64,000 nucleotides of DNA from Flavobacteriales bacterium (lineage in GTDB: Bacteria > Bacteroidota > Bacteroidia > Flavobacteriales_F > PHOS-HE28). Made by a program: the position numbers and the translations under genes. Under the pieces are notes generated by a model. The model searched no databases. It was not told where the DNA came from and saw only the letters and a list, made by a program, of their open reading frames with translations. The stretch spans positions 528,038-592,037 of the forward strand of contig JADKFY010000001.1 in the NCBI GenBank assembly GCA_016717305.1, in the 5' to 3' direction. Position 1 is the first letter of the stretch. Every line of letters starts with the position of its first letter. Below, piece by piece: positions 43,108-52,079 of the stretch.

Positions 43108-44103
43108 CTATCGCTTCACAAGTTGCACCCGGTGTATCCGCTCCAATTCCTTCCAGAAGAACGCGGTGTACGCGCCATTGGCCAGTCCCTGGAAGCTGAC
43201 GAGAGTTTCGCCACGCACAACTTGATCATGGACTTGTTTGCCTTGAGCATCGTAAAGGATCAATCGGACGGGTTTGCCATCATCGGTCCTTATGGTGACT
43301 CCTTCCGTAAATGGGTTGGGGTAGGCTGAGATGCCGGTCTTTAAAGCAATCTCATCCACGTCGGTGCTGCCCTCAACTACAACATGGTTCGTGAGGCTCC
43401 ACTTTCCATGGGAATCATGGGATCGGATCATGAGCGTGTCCATACCCAAGAAATCCGGTGGAATCGGTGCTGTGAAGATGTAACCAGGCATGTCACTATC
43501 CGGCCCAATTACCGGGTGTTGATCCGCATTTCCGAATCCAGGGTCAACACCTGGCAGTGCGAACGTTTCGATGCGGTCGATGACTCCTGTCGTTGTATCG
43601 GCCTCGATCACCACGATCGGCGAATGGTTCGTCAAGCTCCATCTTCCATCACTCGTTCGGCTGCGGAGAAAGAGCGTGTTCACCCCGACCACCGCAGTCG
43701 ACAAGTCGGGTTCGAAGGTGATCGTCCCATCCAGCGAGTTCCCGGCCCAAGCTATCAGACCTTCGCCAAAGTATGGGTCCTGGTTCAGGAAGTATTCCAC
43801 TTCCACAATATCATCCAAAGGTGGTGGTGGAGTGGTGATCACTGCTCTGGAGAAATTCGTCAGGCTCCAACGCGAACTGTCGTTGTAAGTACGAATGCCA
43901 ATAGTATGTGTTCCTGGATCGTATCCGGCCAGGTCAATGGCTACGTTGAGGTCCGCCACCTCGGAAGCATCCGTGATCTCGAAGGCGATGTTCTGTCCGA
44001 AACCTTGGTCCTGATCGATAAAGTACTCGCCCCGTAAAATGTTCTGGGCCTGTGCACCGCCAGTTAACGCCAGTGCGGCCAACGATAATGTTGCGCGTAT
44101 CAT
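43108..44103 (-). CDS. Secreted repeat protein with T9SS sorting domain
   Basis: A 331-residue protein: signal peptide (ALALTGGAQAQ), three repeats of about 75-85 residues, and a type A T9SS signal from about residue 260 (ISAYPNPFTEGVTIRTDDGK to FQGLANGAYTAFFW). Each repeat has a DPGFG-like opening and ends in a marked sequence: DSSRWSLTNFS, SDGRWSLTNHS and SHGKWSLTNHV. The repeats look like beta domains that form a stalk or surface fibre; binding partners are unknown. It lies six bases downstream of the parallel-beta-helix gene on the same strand, so they are probably co-transcribed. Confidence 0.8.
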   Translation of the reverse strand: MIRATLSLAALALTGGAQAQNILRGEYFIDQDQGFGQNIAFEITDASEVADLNVAIDLAGYDPGTHTIGIRTYNDSSRWSLTNFSRAVITTPPPPLDDIVEVEYFLNQDPYFGEGLIAWAGNSLDGTITFEPDLSTAVVGVNTLFLRSRTSDGRWSLTNHSPIVVIEADTTTGVIDRIETFALPGVDPGFGNADQHPVIGPDSDMPGYIFTAPIPPDFLGMDTLMIRSHDSHGKWSLTNHVVVEGSTDVDEIALKTGISAYPNPFTEGVTIRTDDGKPVRLILYDAQGKQVHDQVVRGETLVSFQGLANGAYTAFFWKELERIHRVQLVKR

Positions 44104-44109
44104 GGCCGT

Positions 44110-45150
44110 TCAGTTGTTGGTACGTGTACTGAGCGTGACTTCCACCGAACCACCGGGTGAAGTGTTCAGTGTGGACTGGAGGGTGTAGATCGTCGGAATA
44201 TTTGGGATGCCGCTAAGGCGGTAGGGGGAAATACCGCTGAAAGCGCCCCTTTCCTCCGAACCACCTTCGTTGTATGGGGAGGAAGATAGGATATCATACT
44301 TGCTGTCGTCGGTACCGATGTTCAGATTGTACACATTGCCCATGTTCACCACCTGATTGCTGGCATCACCTCCGGTCAGCGCTGTTGTGCTGATGTTGTC
44401 GTGGATGGTATTGCTCGTCCCCGCGATGTTCCCTTGGTAGAACACGTTGTAAGCTACTTCCGCGTTCTTGAGTCCATGGTTCCCATCGTCGAGCAAGGTG
44501 TTGTTCAGTACCAGCAGATTCTCGATAACGTCCTCTGCACGGTTGAAGTACAGCGCGCCTCCGATGATGTTGTTTCTGATGGTGAGGTTGACGACGGTTT
44601 GTACGTTGCTGTTGCTTGCCACGCCAATGCCGCCTTCGATGTAGTTCTCTCCGATCAGGACATCCGACACGTTCCCTCCGCTGGGGAAACCGATGCCTTG
44701 GCCATCAAAGAAGCAACGCCGCACCGTGATGTTCGAGGCGGCCCCCTCGATGTCCAGCCCATGATTCCCGCCGCCGGAGGTCATGAAATGCAAGCCCATG
44801 AGCACCGTGCCGGAGCCCAGGGCGTTGATGGAGAGGTAATCCACCTTCGAGGTTTGGGTATTCGCCTGTAGCCCACCGTTGTTCGGTGCGGCTCCGAGCT
44901 TGTACCCGGCGCCGATGATCACCAACCTCTTTTCGATGGTCAGGTTCCCTTCATAGTTCGCATCGGAGGGTTCCAGGTGGATGGTGTCACCATCCTGCGC
45001 CGCGGCTTCATATGCGCTGGAAAAGGTCTGGAAACAATCGTTGCACGTAGTGGCGAATGCCGCCACACTGTTCACGCGGATAATGCGTGCTTGGCTCTTT
45101 ACTGTGGCCAATATCATTAATCCTGTTAAAAGGACACTTTGGGCTTTCAT
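44110..45150 (-). CDS. Right-handed parallel beta-helix repeat protein
   Basis: A 346-residue exported protein. A signal peptide (MKAQSVLLTGLMILATVKSQ) is followed by FQTFSSAYEAAAQDGDTIHL, the usual entry to pectate-lyase-like beta helices. Stacked short repeats follow: NHGLDIEGAASNITVRRCFF, NVSDVLIGENYI, VVNLTIRNNIIGGALYFN and ENLLVLNNTLL. The C-terminus has PGGSVEVTLSTRTNN, and no complete T9SS sorting domain is present. Such folds often bind or cleave polysaccharides, but no catalytic residues can be assigned. It precedes the T9SS repeat protein by six bases. Confidence 0.75.
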   Translation of the reverse strand: MKAQSVLLTGLMILATVKSQARIIRVNSVAAFATTCNDCFQTFSSAYEAAAQDGDTIHLEPSDANYEGNLTIEKRLVIIGAGYKLGAAPNNGGLQANTQTSKVDYLSINALGSGTVLMGLHFMTSGGGNHGLDIEGAASNITVRRCFFDGQGIGFPSGGNVSDVLIGENYIEGGIGVASNSNVQTVVNLTIRNNIIGGALYFNRAEDVIENLLVLNNTLLDDGNHGLKNAEVAYNVFYQGNIAGTSNTIHDNISTTALTGGDASNQVVNMGNVYNLNIGTDDSKYDILSSSPYNEGGSEERGAFSGISPYRLSGIPNIPTIYTLQSTLNTSPGGSVEVTLSTRTNN

Positions 45151-45251
45151 GGTAATTCAGGTTTTTGTTTCCCCAAATCTCAACACATAAAAGCACTCCC
45201 AAAACCCCAAAATAGAATTCGGCGGCAGCGATCGAGAATTCGGCAGAGATC

Positions 45252-45995
45252 CTACAACTTCTCCAAGGCCTCCATCAATTCCGGCTTCTGTCGGCGGCTC
45301 ACCGTAAGGTTGCGGCCATCACACATGACCACCTCGCCGCCTTCGCCCTTTACGTAGCGCTTGATGTGCTTGCGATTCACCAAATGGCTCTGGTGGATGC
45401 GCACGAAGCCTTGTGGCCCTAGGAATATATCGAATTCGCTCAGCGGCCTACTGATCACATGTGGTTTCTTTTCGCCGCGCACGTAAACCTCCGTGTAGTT
45501 GTTGTCGCTGTTGCAGTACATGATGTCGTCTAGATGCAGCACGGCCAAACCATCGGCCAAGGGCAGCGCGATCTGGCGGTCGCTCACCATGGTGCCCAAT
45601 AAGCTGGGCAGGTCGCCGCTGCGCTTGCCATTGCCCAATTCGTTCAAGGCTTTGTTGATGGCATCATCCAATTCCTCGGGTACGATCGGTTTCAGCAAAT
45701 AGTCCAATGCATTGAAGCGAATGGCACGCACGGCATACCCTACATGTGCCGTGGTGAAGATCACATGCGGTTGCTGTGGAGAAATTGCCTTCAACAGGTC
45801 GAAACCGGTCATGCGCCCCATCTCAATGTCCAAGAAAAGTACATCCGGTCGCTTTTCTTTTACCAAGGCGATACCAGCAGGTACATCGTGCGAAATACCG
45901 ATGACATCCAGCGCCGGATGCCGTTCCGTAAGCAAAGCTTTCAAGTTGTCACGGGCTTGTGCTTCGTCATCAATGATCAAGGCGGTGGCACTCAT
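45252..45995 (-). CDS. LytTR-family response regulator
   Basis: A 247-residue regulator. The receiver domain (about 1-120) has LIIDDEAQARDNLKALL, the phosphorylated aspartate in VLFLDIEMGRMTGFDLL and the lysine in DYLLKPI. The LytTR DNA-binding domain (about 145-245) contains DDIMYCNSDNNYTEVYV and FVRIHQSHLVNRKHI. The ATG at 45995 gives MSATALIIDDE; the longer frame to 46034 is not supported. It lies 72 bases downstream of a LytS-type kinase gene, which is its likely partner. Confidence 0.93.
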   Translation of the reverse strand: MSATALIIDDEAQARDNLKALLTERHPALDVIGISHDVPAGIALVKEKRPDVLFLDIEMGRMTGFDLLKAISPQQPHVIFTTAHVGYAVRAIRFNALDYLLKPIVPEELDDAINKALNELGNGKRSGDLPSLLGTMVSDRQIALPLADGLAVLHLDDIMYCNSDNNYTEVYVRGEKKPHVISRPLSEFDIFLGPQGFVRIHQSHLVNRKHIKRYVKGEGGEVVMCDGRNLTVSRRQKPELMEALEKL

Positions 45996-46067
45996 TCGGG
46001 AGATGTTGGGCTCCCAAAATAGGCATTTGGGCATACAGAAATCGGCCTCCTGAGTATTTTCCGGCGA

Positions 46068-47189
46068 TCAGATCGGAACCGTCAATTCCACCCGCGTGCC
46101 CACTAACTGTTCCAAATATTGAAAACCCGCCGGGCGCCTTTTCTGTTTTTGCAGCAGATCCAACCGTTCTCGTGTGATGGTGGTGCCCAAGGATCCTTTT
46201 TGTGAAGTGTCTTGAACAGGAACGGTCATTTTGCGACCAACGCCGTCATCGCTTACGGCCATGATCAATTGGTCGCCCAACTGCTTGATGGAAAGCTCAA
46301 TATGTCCTTGCCCTTCTTTGCCGTCCATACCGTGCCAGATCGCATTCTCCACAAAGGGCTGCAGCACCAGCGGGGGGACCATCACGTTCTTCACATCGAT
46401 CCCCGGATCGACCGTAATGCTGAACTCGAATTTCTCGTTCGTTCGTGCTTGTTCCAGTTCCATGTAGATCCGGAGTGCTTCAAGGTCTGTTCCCAAAGGA
46501 ACTTCGGCCTTGCGGCTGTTCTCCAGCACCAACCGCATCAACCGCCCAAAACGTGCAATGAAACCATGGGCCTTTTCCGGCTGCTGTTCACGAATGAATG
46601 CACTGATGCTGTTGAGCGCATTGAAGATGAAGTGAGGGTTCATCTGTGCCCGCAAGGCCTTTGTTTCCAGAAGGGCGGCCTGTTTGGCGTAGCGTTCCTT
46701 TCGGCGGCGGCGGTCCAAGCCAAAGAAGACAGAACCCGCACCAAGCAACAGAATTCCGCCTCCTGCGATCAAGATCGTTCGGGTCTCTGCACGCTCTGAA
46801 CGCAATTCCGCAATGGCCCTGCGATCCTCTTCTGCCTGCAACTGTTGGGCACCGGCAATGCTGTCGGCCAACTGTTTGCGGTCGAACTGCCACTTCAGGT
46901 CATGCGACACGATCTCCTGCCGTTTTGCTTCACTGGAGGTAGCTTCGGTCAATGCCCTGGACCGAAGTAAATGGGTATAAGCCTTTGCGTACAGACCCAT
47001 ATCACCATACAAGGCTTGAAGGGCTTCGTGCAAAGCCATCTCGTTCTGGACGTGAGGCGAGGCTCGTACTTGTGACAGGCCAGTAAGGAACGCACTCTCT
47101 GCAGCTTTGAATTCGCCCTTTGCGTGTAAGGACTTGCCAAGGTCAACATAGGATCCGGCCGCTCTGCCGGCCAAGTCGGAGCCCCTCAC
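46068..47189 (-). CDS. LytS-type sensor histidine kinase, C-terminal part of a frameshifted TPR kinase
   Basis: About 374 residues in frame. It contains the last TPR units (SYVDLGKSLHAKGEFKAAES), a coiled coil (about 95-130) and one membrane segment (TILIAGGGILLLGAGSVFFG). The His_kinase domain has ALRAQMNPHFIFNALNSISA with the phospho-acceptor His. The HATPase region shows LVLQPFVENAIWHG and VSDDGVGR. The sequence before about 47185 belongs to the preceding frame; the shift is at a GGGG run (47182-47185). Rejoined, the protein is a TPR-containing membrane kinase paired with the LytTR regulator downstream. Confidence 0.85.
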   Translation of the reverse strand: MRGSDLAGRAAGSYVDLGKSLHAKGEFKAAESAFLTGLSQVRASPHVQNEMALHEALQALYGDMGLYAKAYTHLLRSRALTEATSSEAKRQEIVSHDLKWQFDRKQLADSIAGAQQLQAEEDRRAIAELRSERAETRTILIAGGGILLLGAGSVFFGLDRRRRKERYAKQAALLETKALRAQMNPHFIFNALNSISAFIREQQPEKAHGFIARFGRLMRLVLENSRKAEVPLGTDLEALRIYMELEQARTNEKFEFSITVDPGIDVKNVMVPPLVLQPFVENAIWHGMDGKEGQGHIELSIKQLGDQLIMAVSDDGVGRKMTVPVQDTSQKGSLGTTITRERLDLLQKQKRRPAGFQYLEQLVGTRVELTVPI

Positions 47190-48387
47190 GGATCAGGATC
47201 GCTTCCTTGGCATGCGCAATGGAGCTGTCCAATTCGCCATTGATCCGTTCCATGTCGCAGGTGGCATCAAGAATATCCGCCAATTGGTATGGATAATTGA
47301 ACGTTCTTGCCTTGGCCAGTCCTGTGCGACAATGGGTCATTGCCAATCTATTCCGCTCCACGATGTCAAGCCCCGTATTTGCGCACCGAGCACTGTCCAG
47401 ATCGACGAGGAACCTGCCCAAGGCGCTGTGTGCCGCCATGCTACGATGTGGCATGGCCAAACTGTCGAACATGGTTATAACCCGTTGGTACGTGTGGATC
47501 ACTTGTTTAGGAAGTGATACGTGTTGATGACAGTAAGCCAGGTAATACAGGCAGGCGGCAACTTCATACTGCATATTGGATCTAGCATACTCATCATGTG
47601 CCCGTTGCAACTGGACCTGTCCTGCCTCGTAATTTCCTTGCTCGATCAGTACAGTGCCCAAATTCATGACATTCCAAGCCAACAGGTCCTTGTTGTCCTT
47701 GTTGCCGATCGCGGCTATTGCCGCATTGTGGTAAAAGATCGCCGAATCCGGTTCTTCAGCCCATGCCAGCGCTTGCGCCAGATTGCTCAATGCACGAATA
47801 CGCGGAAGACTATCCATCCCTATACTATCAAGTACCGCCAACGACCGGCGTTGAAAGGTTATCGCCCCTTCCACGCTTCCGTTCTCCAATTCAAGACTGC
47901 CAATGGAGGAATAGGTTTCTGCCAATTCACTTCCGGCGCGTGCTCTAAAGGCACTTTCGAGCGAGCGTGCGTAGTAAGCTTTCGCTTCTGTACCTTTTCC
48001 TTTCCGGTAGTGCGTATCGCCCATCCTGCGCAAATGCCTTGCAAGAGGGGCACCGTTACCCCGTTGCTCAAAGAGGTCAAAAACCACTGGCTCCATTTCG
48101 TTGAAGAAAGTGATGGAGTCCAACTGGAACGCGGCGTACAACAGGACACTCCCGGCTTCGCTCTGGTGCAATAGGTCATTCGCTCCATTGGCCATCCGCC
48201 ACGCCGAATCAGCCAACTCGAAGGATGTTTTCGAGTTCACGCGTTCCTGCGCCTTGGCGTGCGCGATCAACGTGTCCAATGCGCGCTGCACGTTGTTCCC
48301 TTTCCTGCCGTTGGCTTCAGGTTGGTCCGACGAGCTACACGCCGCTAGTAAAAGGCAGCTGAAAATGAGGGTCGAACGATGGTACAC
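47143..48387 (-). CDS. TPR sensor part of a split histidine kinase
   Basis: About 414 residues: start MYHRSTLIFSCLLLAACSSS with lipobox LLAAC (Cys at about 17), then tandem TPR units such as ELAETYSSIGSLELENGSVE and LLAWNVMNLGTVLIEQGNYE. It ends REGLRLGRQSGRILC after the frame is lost at 47182-47185; deleting one G there gives REGSDLAGRAAGSYVDLG and continues into the kinase gene. The start is the GTG at 48387, which lies four bases after the promoter-like TATTTTCG; an ATG at 48417 would precede that promoter. The TPR region is probably the periplasmic sensor. Confidence 0.75.
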   Translation of the reverse strand: MYHRSTLIFSCLLLAACSSSDQPEANGRKGNNVQRALDTLIAHAKAQERVNSKTSFELADSAWRMANGANDLLHQSEAGSVLLYAAFQLDSITFFNEMEPVVFDLFEQRGNGAPLARHLRRMGDTHYRKGKGTEAKAYYARSLESAFRARAGSELAETYSSIGSLELENGSVEGAITFQRRSLAVLDSIGMDSLPRIRALSNLAQALAWAEEPDSAIFYHNAAIAAIGNKDNKDLLAWNVMNLGTVLIEQGNYEAGQVQLQRAHDEYARSNMQYEVAACLYYLAYCHQHVSLPKQVIHTYQRVITMFDSLAMPHRSMAAHSALGRFLVDLDSARCANTGLDIVERNRLAMTHCRTGLAKARTFNYPYQLADILDATCDMERINGELDSSIAHAKEAILIREGLRLGRQSGRILC

Positions 48388-48438
48388 GGCTCGAAAATAC
48401 GCACCTCCAATATCCACTTACCAAATGCTTCGATTACC

Positions 48439-48969
48439 CTACTCCAACTCCAAGCTCACCGCGTTGATGCAATACCGCAATCCCGTCGGCGCAGGCCCAT
48501 CGTCGAAAACGTGGCCCAAGTGTGCACCACATCGCGCGCAGATCACCTCGTCGCGTACCCTGCCTGCACTGCGGTCCGCTTGGTCCGCTACGCGCTCTTT
48601 GTCCAGTGGCTGGTAAAAGCTTGGCCATCCCGTGCCGCTCTCGAATTTCGTGTGCGGATCGAACAACGCATACCCGCACACGGCACAGCGGTATTCGCCA
48701 TCCTTGCCAGCTCCTTCGAATTTTCCTGTGAATGGCCGCTCTGTGCCTTTCTCAAAGGCCACCGAGTACAAGTCCGCCGGAAGGATCTTTTTCCATTCAG
48801 CCAATGACACATCCAATTTCTTGGTGTCCGTAGTGGAGTAGTATGGATTCTTTGTGGTCATGTCCTGTCCTTGGGCCTCTGCCATATGGCCTTGTCCGGT
48901 GCTGCTGCCGCAACCGAGCAGGAATAGGGATGCCGATATCGCGATGGTCGTGAGCTTGTGCATGTCCAT
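48439..48969 (-). CDS. msrB: Peptide-methionine (R)-S-oxide reductase MsrB, lipoprotein form
   Basis: A 176-residue protein. An N-terminal lipobox (LFLLGC, Cys at about 20) indicates export. The MsrB domain has VAFEKGTERPFTGKFEG, zinc-binding pairs CAVCGYALF and CARCGAHLGHVF, SGTGWPSF, and the catalytic cysteine in GLRYCINAVSLEL. It reduces methionine-R-sulfoxide in oxidised proteins; here probably in the periplasm or on the outer membrane. The ATG at 48969 (or 48963) starts the signal peptide; the upstream extension to 49113 lacks support. It is followed in the same direction by the TPR kinase gene. Confidence 0.93.
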   Translation of the reverse strand: MDMHKLTTIAISASLFLLGCGSSTGQGHMAEAQGQDMTTKNPYYSTTDTKKLDVSLAEWKKILPADLYSVAFEKGTERPFTGKFEGAGKDGEYRCAVCGYALFDPHTKFESGTGWPSFYQPLDKERVADQADRSAGRVRDEVICARCGAHLGHVFDDGPAPTGLRYCINAVSLELE

Positions 48970-49130
48970 TGGTCGGTACGTTAGGTTTGGTCCTGACGCG
49001 AAGTCAATGTACGATGAAGTTGAAGGACTCGGATCAATGATCATTTGACCGAAGCGGAAATAACTGGACGTTCGGGCAAATAGAGGTACCGGACCGCGAG
49101 GATAACATTCCAACCGCGCTTGAAAATTTC

Positions 49131-49147
49131 CTTCCCCTTAGGGGAAG
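49131..49147. repeat. Hairpin CTTCCCC-TTA-GGGGAAG upstream of topA
   Basis: Perfect 7-bp inverted repeat in the 285-base divergent gap between msrB and topA, followed by TATATATAGG. It precedes the likely topA promoter TTTCTTTG at 49195-49202 (one mismatch, 52 bases before the ATG). Role unknown. Confidence 0.4.
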
Positions 49148-49254
49148 TATATATAGGAAGCGATCCGATTTGCTCCTTTCACTTTTCTTACCCCTTTCTT
49201 TGCGCCCCGGGATCGACACCCGGCGATGTCGGTCGTACATAAAGTGGAGTGCAT

Positions 49255-51861
49255 ATGGCAAAGAACAGCGGTGATCTAGTGATCGTGGAGTCTCCGGCGA
49301 AAGCCAAGACCATTGAGAAATTTCTTGGTCCCGGTTATACTGTACTGAGCAGTTTTGGACATGTGCGTGACCTGCCCGAGCGCGACCTCAGCGTGGACGT
49401 TGAGGGCGATTTTGAACCCACCTACATTGTGCCGGACGATAAGAAGGACAGGCTGAAACAACTCCAGCGCGAAGCAGACAAGGCGAACATCGTTTGGCTT
49501 GCGACGGACGAAGACCGCGAAGGAGAAGCCATATCCTGGCACTTGAAAGAAGCATTGGGTTTGAGCGACGACCGGGTGAAGCGGATCACCTTCCATGAGA
49601 TCACCAAGCAGGCGATCCTGGATGCTATTGCTAAACCCCGGACCATCGACCTGCACCTCGTGGATGCCCAGCAGGCCCGCCGTGTGCTCGATCGTTTGGT
49701 AGGCTATGAGCTTAGTCCGATCCTATGGCGCAAAGTGAAACCCAGCTTGAGCGCCGGTCGGGTGCAGAGTGTAGCAGTTCGCTTGATCGTGGAACGGGAA
49801 CGGGAGATCCTCGATTTCAACAGTACGAGTGCATTCCGAATTACCGCACAATTGTTCACCAATGGCAACAGCTTGGTGAAGGCGGAACTACCAGCCCGCT
49901 TCAAAACGGAACCGGAGGCCATGGCCTTTCTGCAAAGCTGCATCGGTGCGAATTTCGTAGTGAATGCCGTAGAAAAGAAACCCGGTAAACGTTCGCCGGC
50001 AGCTCCGTTCACAACGTCAACCTTACAACAAGAGGCCAGCCGCAAACTGGGCTACGGTGTAGACCGCACCATGCGCATCGCTCAAGGGTTGTACGAGCAA
50101 GGGAACATCACCTACATGCGTACCGATTCGGTGAACCTGAGCGAACAGGCGATCGCAGCGGCAGCCTCGCAGATCACCGACCAATACGGTGATCGCTACA
50201 GCAAACCGAGACGCTTCACCAGCAAGAGCAAAGGAGCACAAGAAGCCCACGAAGCCATTCGGCCGACGGACATGTTGGTGCGCAATGCGGGTGCCGATCG
50301 CGATGCCGAACGGCTCTATGATCTGATCTGGAAACGCACCCTGGCCAGCCAAATGGCAGAGGCCGAATTGGAGAAGACCGTGGTGGACATCGCCATAAGC
50401 ACACGCCCTGGCGAACCATTGAAGGCACAAGGTGAAGTGATCCTGTTCGATGGTTTCCTAAAGGTGTACATGGAAGGCCGCGATGATGAGGACGGAGAAG
50501 AGCAGGAAGGATTATTGCCCGAAATGAAACAGGGTGAAGCCCTGCGGTTGCAGGACATGATCGCCACGCAACGTTTCGACCGTGCCGCACCGCGCTACAC
50601 GGAAGCCTCTTTGGTGAAGAAATTGGAGGAGCTGGGTATCGGCCGTCCTTCCACCTACGCCCCAACGATCAGTACCGTCCAAAAGCGTGGTTATGTGGTG
50701 AAGGAGAACCGTGATGGAACACCACGCCCTTACCGCGTCCTAACATTGACGGCAGATGCGATAGTGGATGCCACCGCAACCGAGAATGTGGGTGCGGAAA
50801 AGCAAAAGCTCTTTCCGACAGACATCGGAATGGTGGTGAACGATTTCCTCGTCGAACATTTCCCAACGATCGTGGACCTGCATTTCACAGCGAAAGTGGA
50901 GGAGGAGTTCGATGTGATCGCCGAAGGCAAGGAGAACTGGCGCGTAATGCTGAAGCGGTTCTACACCCCGTTCCACGAAACGATCGGTATTGTAAAGGAG
51001 ACTGCGGAAAAGGCCACTGGCGCACGGCTGCTCGGAACCGATGCCGTTAGTGGGAAGCCGATCAACGCACGCATCGGCCGGTTCGGACCTATGATCCAGA
51101 TCGGCGAGGCCGAGGACGAAGAGAAGCCGAAATTCGCCAGCCTGCGGAAGGACCAGAGCATTCAAACGATCACGCTGCAAGAGGCTTTGGACCTGTTCAA
51201 ATTACCAAGGACCTTGGGTGAACGTGAAGGAGAAGTGTGTACCGTGGGTATCGGCCGGTTCGGACCTTACGTGCGCTTGGGCAGCACCTACGCTAGTCTC
51301 CCTCCCGACGATGATCCACTGGAGATAGATCTGCTTCGCGCAGTGGAACTGATCGACCTGAAGAAGATCGCTAACGCAACACGTGACCTCGGCGAATTCA
51401 AAGGTGAAATGCTCGTGGTGGGCCGCGGTCGTTTTGGACCGTTCGTGAAACACGGTAAGACCTACGCCAATATCCCCAAAGGTGAGGAGCCAAGTACGGT
51501 AACGTTCGAGCGTGGTGTGGAACTGATGGAGGCCAAGCTTGCAGGCATCCGCCAGAACATCCTGAAGGAATTCGAAGGAAGCGAGATCCAGGTCCTTGAC
51601 GGGCGCTATGGGCCGTACATCACCGATGGTAGCAAGATCGCCAATGTGCCAAAGGAGAAGGAACCCAAAGAGGTGACCTTGGAAGAGGCAACCGCGTTGC
51701 TTGCCGCCGCACCCGAACGGAAAGGAAAAGGAAGGAAAGGCGCGAAGAAGAGCGCACCAGCCAAAGCGGCACCTAAAAAGTCGGCGAAGAAGAAGGCAGC
51801 CAAGAAGGCAGCGCCCAAAAAGGCGGCCAAGAAAGCTGCAAAGAAGGCACCCGAGAACTGA
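49255..51861 (+). CDS. topA: DNA topoisomerase I (TopA)
   Basis: An 868-residue type IA topoisomerase that relaxes negative supercoils. The Toprim domain begins LVIVESPAKAKTIEKFLG (Glu at about 11) and has ATDEDREGEAI (acidic residues about 85-89). The active-site tyrosine lies in GNITYMRTDSVNLS (about 287). The C-terminal third has repeated IGRFGPYV, GRFGPFVK and GRYGPYI units in place of zinc fingers, as in many Bacteroidota. The last 45 residues are a Lys/Ala/Pro tail (KKSAPAKAAPKKSAKKKAAK onward), much like the H1-like protein at 9414. The ATG at 49255 is preferred to a GTG six bases earlier. Confidence 0.97.
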   Translation: MAKNSGDLVIVESPAKAKTIEKFLGPGYTVLSSFGHVRDLPERDLSVDVEGDFEPTYIVPDDKKDRLKQLQREADKANIVWLATDEDREGEAISWHLKEALGLSDDRVKRITFHEITKQAILDAIAKPRTIDLHLVDAQQARRVLDRLVGYELSPILWRKVKPSLSAGRVQSVAVRLIVEREREILDFNSTSAFRITAQLFTNGNSLVKAELPARFKTEPEAMAFLQSCIGANFVVNAVEKKPGKRSPAAPFTTSTLQQEASRKLGYGVDRTMRIAQGLYEQGNITYMRTDSVNLSEQAIAAAASQITDQYGDRYSKPRRFTSKSKGAQEAHEAIRPTDMLVRNAGADRDAERLYDLIWKRTLASQMAEAELEKTVVDIAISTRPGEPLKAQGEVILFDGFLKVYMEGRDDEDGEEQEGLLPEMKQGEALRLQDMIATQRFDRAAPRYTEASLVKKLEELGIGRPSTYAPTISTVQKRGYVVKENRDGTPRPYRVLTLTADAIVDATATENVGAEKQKLFPTDIGMVVNDFLVEHFPTIVDLHFTAKVEEEFDVIAEGKENWRVMLKRFYTPFHETIGIVKETAEKATGARLLGTDAVSGKPINARIGRFGPMIQIGEAEDEEKPKFASLRKDQSIQTITLQEALDLFKLPRTLGEREGEVCTVGIGRFGPYVRLGSTYASLPPDDDPLEIDLLRAVELIDLKKIANATRDLGEFKGEMLVVGRGRFGPFVKHGKTYANIPKGEEPSTVTFERGVELMEAKLAGIRQNILKEFEGSEIQVLDGRYGPYITDGSKIANVPKEKEPKEVTLEEATALLAAAPERKGKGRKGAKKSAPAKAAPKKSAKKKAAKKAAPKKAAKKAAKKAPEN

Positions 51862-52079
51862 GCCATTGGCTGTGACCGTAGGGCTTCCGGGTAATTTGTC
51901 ACCGCGCACGGTCGCGTTGCCAACACACACCTGTGCGCACTTACACGAGGCTATAGCTTCGATCCATCTACCTGTCCCGCAATTTCGCAGCACCGGTCGT
52001 GGATCTCTATTTTCCTGATCGTTCGTTCTGAGCAGAGTAGAAATGCCGGTTACTCTGATCATCCAATAATCCGATCCAC

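Noticed and set aside
45210..45245. Two GAATTCGGC direct repeats before the beta-helix gene
   Set aside because: Too short and too few to call a repeat element; probably chance.
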